NCBI GenBank assembly: GCA_947581825.1
Contig: CANPVP010000012.1
Coordinates: forward strand, 1 to 40,523
Length of the DNA: 40,523 nucleotides
Source: an uncultured Clostridia bacterium
GTDB taxonomy: Bacteria > Bacillota > Clostridia > TANB77 > CAG-508
Direction of reading: 5' to 3'
The notes beneath the pieces were generated by a model. The model searched no databases. It was not told the DNA's origin and saw nothing but the letters and a program-made list of their open reading frames with translations. The number at the start of each line of letters is the position of its first letter. The first letter of the stretch is position 1. The translations under genes and the position numbers were made by a program. This document shows positions 19,210 to 24,935 of the stretch, piece by piece.

Positions 19210-19498
19210 TTTCCAGTTCTTCTTTTATTTCCATTTCATCATAAAATTCATCTTCCTCAAGCCAAATTGAAGTATTATCTTCTGAGGCATATCCATCTAA
19301 ATATCTTTCGTAAGATGTTTCAGATTCTTCAATATGATAATCTTCTTTTTTATCATCCTCTACATCTTGTTTAGAATATGCAATTTTTCTTTGTAGATAG
19401 TTCATAGCCAATGTTCTATTTGAAAAGGTTTTAACCTCTACAATATCTTCGCCACCTTCAACAAAAACACTTTTGTAAATTACTCTGTAAAATTTCAT
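19178..19498 (-). CDS. Small acidic protein upstream of sortase, unknown
   Basis: The 106 residues comprise a basic N-terminal 40 (FYRVIYKSVFVEGGEDIVEV, then RTLAMNYLQRKI) and a very acidic C-terminal half full of Glu and Asp. The ATG follows AGAGGAG. No membrane segment and no family recognised. The first half looks like a small alpha/beta fold. The overlap with the sortase start implies shared translation. Confidence 0.6.
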   Translation of the reverse strand: MKFYRVIYKSVFVEGGEDIVEVKTFSNRTLAMNYLQRKIAYSKQDVEDDKKEDYHIEESETSYERYLDGYASEDNTSIWLEEDEFYDEMEIKEELENEKESDYEMD

Positions 19499-19562
19499 AA
19501 TTTAAAACTCCTCTCTTTGTAATTTTGCTATATTCATCAACTCCTTCCTTATGTAATATTAG

Positions 19563-19994
19563 TTATAAATTCACCTCCCTTACAAGCATGTTTTTTTGTA
19601 TAGCAAGCAAAAAGATATACTGCAATATTTCAGCTTGTATATCTTTTTGCTCTTTTATGCTTATATTTAATTTGTTTTCTATAACAATAGGATTTTTCTT
19701 GTTAAAGTATTTTAAAACAATAAATGAATATTTTAAATTGTCTGTTTCCTTATACTCTGTTAATATTGTTTTTATCAAACTTTGCCATTTTCGTATTTTT
19801 AAAATTCTTTGTTCAAGACCAATATTTTTAATAGCCTGATCTTCCAAAGAACTACTTTTGTTTTTTATGTATTTCGTATAAGATTGGTCATATTCTTCTT
19901 CTGATTTATGTGATTGTATTGTATTTATTTTTGTTTCGATATAATTGAAATCATATAAATACCTTTCTATTTTCCTAAAAGCTGAATTAAACAA
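19563..19994 (-). CDS. RinA/ArpU-like (DUF1492-type) putative transcription regulator
   Basis: The 143-residue, mostly helical protein starts with TTG after AAGGAG. The layout FRKIERYLYDFNYIETKI, a middle coiled region, then a C-terminal sigma-region-4-like segment (VLKYFNKKNPIVIENKLNIS followed by KEQKDIQAEILQYIFLLA) resembles the RinA/ArpU/DUF1492 late regulators of phages and mobile elements. It could control transcription of the long minus-strand operon. Moderate confidence: recognised by pattern, not alignment. Confidence 0.5.
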   Translation of the reverse strand: MFNSAFRKIERYLYDFNYIETKINTIQSHKSEEEYDQSYTKYIKNKSSSLEDQAIKNIGLEQRILKIRKWQSLIKTILTEYKETDNLKYSFIVLKYFNKKNPIVIENKLNISIKEQKDIQAEILQYIFLLAIQKNMLVREVNL

Positions 19995-20496
19995 TAATAT
20001 TTTCTCCTTCGGATAATAGAATATTTTTTATTACATATCCTAGTAATTGTTCCAGACTTTTAAATATTTCTACATGTGAATTATTATCTCGTTCAAATAC
20101 TAAAATGTAATTTTTTCCATCTCTAACAAAAGAACATTCAAAACCTCCATATACAAATTTACTTATTATTTCATAATCTTCTTTCTCTGTATATTCTTCA
20201 TTGTCAGATATTAGTTCTATAAGCTCATCAGTATTTAAAGAAAATACATCATCAGTAGTAATATCTGAACCCTCTAATATATCAAAAATCCTATTTGTTA
20301 TTAAATCAATTCTTAAATTTGTTGATTCATATATATTTTTTACAATATCAAATATAATTTCTTCATCTGAAATTACAATATCTAAATCCTTATGTTTATC
20401 AATCATGATTTCAATATTGTGTAAAATCAATAAATCCTCTAATTTATTTTTTTGCTCATCATTCATTTTATAATATTTTTTTAATAAATTTCTCAT
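19987..20496 (-). CDS. Hypothetical 169-residue protein
   Basis: An acidic soluble protein starting with ATG after GGAGG. Helices dominate the first 110 residues (ten or more Asp/Glu pairs), then a beta-like segment FECSFVRDGKNYILVFERDN. I do not recognise it. It sits between the replication initiator and the RinA-like gene, with an eight-base overlap to the latter, so it belongs to the early regulatory and replication cluster. Confidence 0.6.
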   Translation of the reverse strand: MRNLLKKYYKMNDEQKNKLEDLLILHNIEIMIDKHKDLDIVISDEEIIFDIVKNIYESTNLRIDLITNRIFDILEGSDITTDDVFSLNTDELIELISDNEEYTEKEDYEIISKFVYGGFECSFVRDGKNYILVFERDNNSHVEIFKSLEQLLGYVIKNILLSEGENIIV

Positions 20497-20513
20497 AATA
20501 CCTCCAATTATTT

Positions 20514-21326
20514 TTAATTTGCATATAAACCTTCAAAAAAATCAGGGGGATATTCCCTCTGTTCATAAGTTAATTTTGTTTTAGTTTTATTTTGACTATT
20601 TTTAAATTTCTCATATCCTGCTTTTTCTTTTTCCATTTCGTGTAATCGGACAGTAACCCATCTTATTATTGCAGCATAATCATTATCATAAGTTGTTCCT
20701 TTGGCTTGTTTATAAATGCTTAATTGTTCTATTAATTGGTTAGCAGTAGCCTGTCCGTAAGAATTAACTAAATCTTGATATTCCTTTTCTGTCATTAAAA
20801 CCTGTTTAGCATATTCTTTTCGTTCTTCAAGTGGAGGGGATTCGTGTGTGTGTTCTTCATTATTATTTTTTTTATTATTATTCTTATTATTATTTCCGTT
20901 CACAACATCTCCATCTTGCAATATATCAGATGAATTGCTAGTAATAGATGAGGTTTTCTCCTTGTCATTCATCTCGTGAACAACTGGAATTTTAGCTTTT
21001 TTCAAATATTCAACAACAACAGATTCATTAATCTTATAGTAAGTTTTACAAGGAATTCCCATTCTTTTAAGAGTTAAAATATCTTTTTGCTCTAAATTCT
21101 TAATTGCAATTCTTTGAAAATGAGCATTAATTCCTGTATTGCTTTCTATATTTTCTCTAGTTGAATAAAAGAATTCATTATTTACTAATTGATTGTTATT
21201 TTCCCAATATGTATATTCTGAACATAACTCTCCTAAAATAACAGCCTCATTCAGACCTAATGTTTTAATCAAATCCTTATTTACAATTATATATTTGCTA
21301 CTAGATAGCAAACTTGATAAAATCAT
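20514..21326 (-). CDS. DnaD-like winged-helix replication initiator/replisome organiser
   Basis: The 270-residue protein has an N-terminal winged-helix DNA-binding domain (about 1-115: YIIVNKDLIKTLGLNEAVIL, then TGINAHFQRIAIKNLEQKDI, then a KRMGIPCKTYYKI wing). A linker rich in Asn, Ser and His follows. The C-terminal module (MTEKEYQDLVNSYGQ and YDNDYAAIIRWV) is the DnaD-type tail common in phage and element replication proteins. It probably opens the element origin and recruits the helicase. The start is coupled to the small gene upstream (AGGTGA overlaps its stop). An origin may lie within or just upstream of this gene, but I see no clear iteron array there. Confidence 0.7.
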   Translation of the reverse strand: MILSSLLSSSKYIIVNKDLIKTLGLNEAVILGELCSEYTYWENNNQLVNNEFFYSTRENIESNTGINAHFQRIAIKNLEQKDILTLKRMGIPCKTYYKINESVVVEYLKKAKIPVVHEMNDKEKTSSITSNSSDILQDGDVVNGNNNKNNNKKNNNEEHTHESPPLEERKEYAKQVLMTEKEYQDLVNSYGQATANQLIEQLSIYKQAKGTTYDNDYAAIIRWVTVRLHEMEKEKAGYEKFKNSQNKTKTKLTYEQREYPPDFFEGLYAN

Positions 21327-21330
21327 AAGA

Positions 21331-21480
21331 TCACCTCATTTCATCTATATCATCATCATCATAATCATACATATATTCATTTTTTCTATCTGATTGTTTT
21401 CCTAATAAAATTATTGCATATAAAATAAGACTTATATTAGCACCTAATATAAGCCCGATAATCAATCCTAACCAAAACAT
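21331..21480 (-). CDS. 49-residue single-pass membrane protein (DUF3789-like)
   Basis: A small gene starting ATG-TTT-TGG-TTA with AAAGGA upstream. One helix fills residues 3-28 (WLGLIIGLILGANISLILYA), followed by a basic patch (KQSDRK) and an acidic Asp-rich tail. The GLIxGANI-type helix and size match the DUF3789 proteins often seen near the replication module of Clostridium elements. Its stop overlaps the ribosome binding site of the initiator gene. Function unknown. Confidence 0.7.
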   Translation of the reverse strand: MFWLGLIIGLILGANISLILYAIILLGKQSDRKNEYMYDYDDDDIDEMR

Positions 21481-21713
21481 TTTAATATAGTTCCTTTCTA
21501 AATTTATTTTTCAAATCCTTAAAATGCAGTAATCAGTAAGTAAATCAGCATTTTAAATATCTAAAATTTTTAATAATTTTTTATCAAAAAAGCCTGTTTT
21601 TTTGATTTTTTTATCGTTTTTATTCAATTCTTCTAAAAAATATCTAAAAAGTTTTTTTAATTTTTATTTTTTTAGCTTTGTTAATTTATCAATATCTTTT
21701 TAAAAAAAAGCCC
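21481..21713. other. AT-rich noncoding leader upstream of the element operon
   Basis: No gene is visible. The region is over 80 percent A+T, with runs of T and A and short repeats such as GCAGTAATCAGTAAG. It should hold the promoter for the minus-strand replication genes and possibly origin or recombinase arm sites, but I cannot assign any of these by eye. Confidence 0.4.
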
Positions 21714-21742
21714 TTGACAGCCCTAAATTAATGGGGTATAAT
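21714..21742 (+). promoter_or_regulatory. Consensus sigma-A promoter pointing outward across the attachment site
   Basis: A perfect TTGACA and a perfect TATAAT are separated by exactly 17 bases. The start would be near 21749 and the transcript would run through the tRNA half to the terminator at 21869. On the element side of the junction it has no gene to drive in the integrated form; after excision it would read into the opposite end of the circle. Confidence 0.8.
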
Positions 21743-21790
21743 AGTGTCAGTTAACAAGAGATGATGAACATTGGTGAAGTTAAGTAATTG

Positions 21791-21836
21791 ACTTCTAAGC
21801 CTGGGGTCGGGGGTTCGAACCCCTCCTGGCTCACCA
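21791..21836 (+). other. Attachment site: 3' half of a tRNA-Arg(UCU) gene
   Basis: The sequence is a canonical tRNA 3' half from the anticodon loop onward. It has loop CTTCTAA (anticodon TCT, 21794-21796), 3' anticodon stem GCCTG, variable loop GGGTC, T-stem GGGGG, T-loop TTCGAAC, T-stem CCCTC, acceptor strand CTGGCTC, discriminator A and CCA. The matching 5' half (acceptor GAGCCAG, D-arm, CAGGC stem) is absent upstream. This is the usual scar of tyrosine-recombinase integration with crossover at the anticodon loop. The complete tRNA should lie at the other end of the element, outside the window. Confidence 0.75.
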
Positions 21837-21838
21837 GT

Positions 21839-21869
21839 AAAATCAATGGTTTTAAGCCATTGATTTTTT
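21839..21869 (+). terminator. Intrinsic terminator of the displaced tRNA-Arg gene
   Basis: The perfect stem ATCAATGG/CCATTGAT with a seven-base loop, extendable by three A-T pairs, ends in six T. It starts three bases after the CCA end, as for a native tRNA terminator, so the sequence to the right is probably original tRNA-downstream DNA. Confidence 0.85.
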
Positions 21870-21987
21870 GTTTGTATTTGAATATCTAAAAAATATTTTA
21901 TGTTTTTATTTTTGCAATCGTTATGTTCCTTCTATATCAACTATTTTAAGAATTATGAAAATCTAAAAAATTTCAAAAAAATTTTTT

Positions 21988-22018
21988 ACTAAATAAAAAG
22001 TGGTAACAATACCACTTT
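21988..22018 (-). terminator. Terminator-like hairpin downstream of the 22110-22535 remnant
   Basis: The nine-base perfect stem AAAGTGGTA/TACCACTTT with loop TTGT (minus strand) is followed by T-rich sequence. It is consistent with the original terminator of the decayed minus-strand gene. Confidence 0.65.
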
Positions 22019-22026
22019 AATAATTT

Positions 22027-22098
22027 TCTTGAATTTTTTTGAAATCTCTTTAACTTTTCTTGAATTCTCTTTAACTTTCTTTGAATTATCTTTAATTC
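22027..22098. repeat. Three imperfect direct repeats of about 20 bases
   Basis: Three units of the form TCTTGAATT followed by TCTTTAACTTT occur at 22027-22057, 22058-22078 and 22078-22098; the first carries extra T and A residues. They lie between the terminator hairpin and the remnant's stop codon. They may be simple low-complexity expansion or protein binding sites. Confidence 0.5.
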
Positions 22099-22109
22099 TT
22101 CTTCAATAT

Positions 22110-22535
22110 TTAATTATTTCTTAGTATCCAAATTGATTTAGTATCACTTCCTATATTAATAATTTTTCCTTTTCGCCTTAAATATGTTAATAGATATGTT
22201 GTTCTTTTATTTTTATCACTTTCTGTATACGACATTGGTAATTTAGGATAGATAAGATTATTAATTTCTTGTCTACTTGCTTGTTTAAATTGCTTTAAAT
22301 AATCAACAATATAATCTTTATAAAAAGTATTATCTAAACCTTTATTTTCCATATAATCTACTTTTTTATCAACAATTTGGGCTATATTTGATGAAATATA
22401 AATTCTGGGAAATCTTCCTTCAATAAGATTTTCCTTTTTTAAATAGTTGCTTTGCTCTTTTGTAATATTATATCCTTTTTGTACTCTATCTAAGTTTGTG
22501 TCAAGTAAAAGTAGGCAGTTTTTGACCTTCCACTT
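22110..22535 (-). pseudogene. C-terminal remnant of an AlbA_2/HATPase_c_4-type regulator or helicase-like protein
   Basis: The frame is open without a start codon from a stop at 22536-22538 down to 22110, about 141 residues. It reads LLLLDTNLDRVQKGYNIT, then a winged helix (YLKKENLIEGRFPRIYISS), then DYIVDYLKQFKQASRQEINN and a second winged helix ending KSIWILRNN. This two-winged-helix tail is typical of proteins with an N-terminal AlbA_2 (Schlafen-like) domain. The N-terminal 300 or more residues are missing; the break coincides with the left edge of the dockerin cassette. An internal ATG at 22352 could make an 80-residue protein, but it has no good ribosome binding site. Confidence 0.7.
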
Positions 22536-22538
22536 TCA

Positions 22539-22567
22539 TTGACATTTACATAAAACAGTAGTATAAT
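22539..22567 (+). promoter_or_regulatory. Consensus promoter of the dockerin gene
   Basis: TTGACA and TATAAT, both perfect, are separated by 17 bases. The leader of about 75 bases contains a hairpin AATGCT/AGCATT (22579-22595) and the left arm of a ten-base inverted repeat before AAGGAGG at 22634-22640. Confidence 0.85.
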
Positions 22568-22603
22568 AAAAGGTGAGAAATGCTAATTAAGCATTACTTA
22601 AAT

Positions 22604-23283
22604 AGGCGTACTTACAAAAAACTCAACAGCTTTAAGGAGGATATCTTCAATGAAGAAATTTTTTTATTTGTGCGTTACTTTTATCCTGCTCTTTACAGCA
22701 GTAGGAACTATGCCGTGTATTGCTGCAGACGAAACCACCTCACAGGAAACAGGACTCCGTTTCGATATGAATAATGACGGTATTCTGAATGTTTTCGACT
22801 TGGTATGTGCCAAGGACCAGAAAAACCTTGAGGCATCTTACTTCCTGCAGGATTATCTGCTCAACCGTGAAGTTCGTGACATGTATCCTTTGACAGTTGA
22901 TTTGGATACGTTACCTGGTTCTTCTTTGAACCGTTCGTATTTGGAAGACTTGATGAACGAATCAACTGATATTTCTGTGGATTACACAGAAGTCAAGATG
23001 GATGGAACAACAGAAAATCAGATTACGGTAACTACCCCTAAGGGTACATATCTGATTAAAGGAACTCTTCCAAAAGTGGATGTTCCAGTTTTCGCAATTA
23101 CAGATGATTACTATGTATGGCATGACACCGTTTCACAGTCTGGTGTCAAGTATCTTGTTGCGATTATCCAGCCAAATGTTGCCCAGTTCCAGTTGGTAGT
23201 GGTCAAAACTAACTCTAAGGTAGTAATTAGACAGAATAACCAGACAGACTAATTTTCGACAAAAATGTAAGACAAGTACGCCT
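22604..23283. repeat. Ten-base perfect inverted repeat flanking the dockerin gene
   Basis: AGGCGTACTT at 22604-22613 is repeated inverted as AAGTACGCCT at 23274-23283. Both arms lie inside the transcript: one before the ribosome binding site, one directly before the terminator stem. They may be cassette ends or may pair in the mRNA to bring its ends together. Confidence 0.7.
22650..23252 (+). CDS. Secreted protein with a single dockerin-type calcium-binding repeat
   Basis: The 200-residue protein has a signal peptide (KKFFYLCVTFILLFTAVG, cleavage after CIAADE, about 25). It continues with the dockerin/EF-hand-like line DMNNDGILNVFDLVCAKDQK at about 40-59. Two modules of about 60 residues without known family follow (DLDTLPGSSLNRSYLEDLMN; VPVFAITDDYYVWHDTV). 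Only one half of a normal two-repeat dockerin is visible. It is the only real plus-strand gene of the region, with its own promoter, strong AAGGAGG and terminator. Its base and codon use (more G+C; CGT, GGT, CTG, TTC) is unlike all neighbours and recalls Ruminococcus-type genomes. That points to recent acquisition as a self-contained cassette. Function unknown. Confidence 0.75.
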   Translation: MKKFFYLCVTFILLFTAVGTMPCIAADETTSQETGLRFDMNNDGILNVFDLVCAKDQKNLEASYFLQDYLLNREVRDMYPLTVDLDTLPGSSLNRSYLEDLMNESTDISVDYTEVKMDGTTENQITVTTPKGTYLIKGTLPKVDVPVFAITDDYYVWHDTVSQSGVKYLVAIIQPNVAQFQLVVVKTNSKVVIRQNNQTD

Positions 23284-23315
23284 AAAAAACGAGGGATTAA
23301 ATTCCCTCGTTTTTT
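23284..23315 (+). terminator. Strong intrinsic terminator of the dockerin gene
   Basis: A 13-base perfect stem (AAAAAACGAGGGA with its complement) with loop TTAAAT and six T at the end. It directly adjoins the right arm of the inverted repeat. Confidence 0.9.
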
Positions 23316-23440
23316 ATATTAAGTGCATTTACTTTACTTTTATTACACATATTCTCTTGAAACCAAATAATTATTTTCATTTATTGTATTAATTTGTTCT
23401 GTTTATATACTTTGCTTTTTTATTCGCCCCTATTACACTT

Positions 23441-24679
23441 TTATACATATTTCGACTTGCATTCTAATTTTGTATGAAAATATTCAGAATAAATTTCTTT
23501 CATAACTTTATTTGGTATTCCTAACTTTGGATATAATACTTCTTCTCCTTGAATTGTTAAATATCCCAAATAAAATAACATAGAAACAAATTCTTTTTCT
23601 CCAACCCCTATTTCTGGATTAAATTTTTTTGTTATTTCTGTTGTAATTCCTTCCCCTGATATTACCTTTTCTAGAATATATCTTCTATTTTCTCCATCAC
23701 ATATGTCTAGCATTCTAGCTAATTTAGAATAATCACTTACTATGTTTACATCAACTAGACTCTCTGGTATTTCATCATTTTCTTTGTATTCATTTAGAAA
23801 ATATAAGCACATATTTGAATTATATATTTTTTCTGTTGCTTTTGTTGAAAACATATATCCATCATAATTTTCTTTTAATATTGGAAGTAATTCTTCTATT
23901 TGTTTAGCATTTATGTCCAGTGAATCCATCATTTTTATTAATTCTTGTTTTGTAAATCCTAACATTTCATTTAATTTTACATTTTGAGTTTTATCTGAAA
24001 TAATATTAAACCCTGAAGTCATACTGTCTAGTGTAATTGGTGCTACTCCTGTTATGAAAATTCTATCTACTACTGTTTCAGTTCCCTGTTTTAACACTTC
24101 ATACCATTTTCTTACTTTTCCATTTTTTGATACCAATTCTTTGAATTTATTTGTATTAAACCCTAGCAGTTCATTTGCAAAGTGGTCGTATTCATCTATT
24201 ATTACATATATTTTTTCTTCCAATTTTTGTAATCTAAAAGCTTGAAGTACACTATCTAACATTGCTTCTGCTGTCTGTTCTGGATTAACATAAAACTCAA
24301 GTCCATAATATCCAACAAATCCTTGAATTGAATTTTGTACCCTATCTCTGAACCCTCTTATTGTTGTTTCCTCTGTTTTTGTATCTATTCCTGAAAAATT
24401 GAATCTTAATATATGATAACGATTTTTTAATTTTGTTGGATTTTTTCCTATGTATGTTTCTCCATATAGTTTATCAAATTTATCTTTTTTCTTTATGTCA
24501 TAATAATTTTCTAAAGTACTTGTAAATAAGGTTTTTCCAAATTTTCTTGGACGCAAGAACATTATTCTTTTTTCAGCTAAGCTTTCTAATTTTTCTATAT
24601 ACATTGTCTTGTCTACATAATAATACCCATCTTCAACTAATTCCTCATAATTGCTTATTCCATATGGAATTTTTTTCAT
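23441..24679 (-). CDS. AAA-ATPase-like protein of the AAA-ATPase_like/DUF1703 family, C-terminally truncated
   Basis: The likely start is the ATG at 24679 (IPYGISNYEEL, 412 residues), preceded by GAGGGAAAG; an in-frame ATG at 24715 is less typical of the family. The hallmark GISNYEELVEDGYYYVDKT is followed by the variant P-loop RPRKFGKT, YVIIDEYDHFANELL as the Walker B region, and FITGVAPITLDSMTSGFNI. Family members usually continue past the C-terminal YSEYF region into a PD-(D/E)XK nuclease domain (DUF1703). Here the protein stops just there, about 100 residues short, so the nuclease part is lost. These genes are abundant in gut bacteria; they are suspected mobile or defence-related elements, but the function is not established. 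Confidence 0.8.
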   Translation of the reverse strand: MKKIPYGISNYEELVEDGYYYVDKTMYIEKLESLAEKRIMFLRPRKFGKTLFTSTLENYYDIKKKDKFDKLYGETYIGKNPTKLKNRYHILRFNFSGIDTKTEETTIRGFRDRVQNSIQGFVGYYGLEFYVNPEQTAEAMLDSVLQAFRLQKLEEKIYVIIDEYDHFANELLGFNTNKFKELVSKNGKVRKWYEVLKQGTETVVDRIFITGVAPITLDSMTSGFNIISDKTQNVKLNEMLGFTKQELIKMMDSLDINAKQIEELLPILKENYDGYMFSTKATEKIYNSNMCLYFLNEYKENDEIPESLVDVNIVSDYSKLARMLDICDGENRRYILEKVISGEGITTEITKKFNPEIGVGEKEFVSMLFYLGYLTIQGEEVLYPKLGIPNKVMKEIYSEYFHTKLECKSKYV

Positions 24680-24782
24680 CAATCTTTCCCTCTCTTTCTT
24701 TTGGTATTTTTTCATATTTATACTTTATAGGTATTATACCACTACACACTATTTACCAGCAACACAATTATGCTAACTTTTA

Positions 24783-24935
24783 TTACACATTAAATTTCCA
24801 CTCTCCGTTTTTCTTGCCATTTTCTCTGTTTATCAAACCCTTTTCTTGCATTTCTGCCATATATGTTTTTACAGTTCTTACAGATTTATTAATTTGTTTT
24901 GCAATTTCTTCTTCATTTGTTAATAGATTTACTTT
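24783..24935 (-). pseudogene. Winged-helix tail fragment of an AlbA_2/HATPase_c_4-type protein
   Basis: About 50 codons without a start read EEEIAKQINKSVRTVKTYMA and then MQEKGLINRENGKKNGEWKF before a stop. This is the usual C-terminal helix-turn-helix of AlbA_2-type proteins. The upstream part is replaced by the end of the surface protein gene, whose stop overlaps this frame. It is a second remnant of the same kind as the one at 22110-22535. Confidence 0.6.

Noticed and set aside
1..21790. Relaxase or integrase of the element
   Set aside because: None of the proteins shows a relaxase (HUH/MobA-like) or recombinase signature; they must lie left of the window or be absent.
21744..21836. A complete, unusual tRNA gene (possible CGG decoder)
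   Set aside because: GTGTCAG can pair with six of seven acceptor bases, but it lies 2 bases after the -10 box, so it would not be fully transcribed. There is no D-arm, no 5' anticodon stem and no CCG-containing anticodon. A recombined 3' half is the simpler reading.
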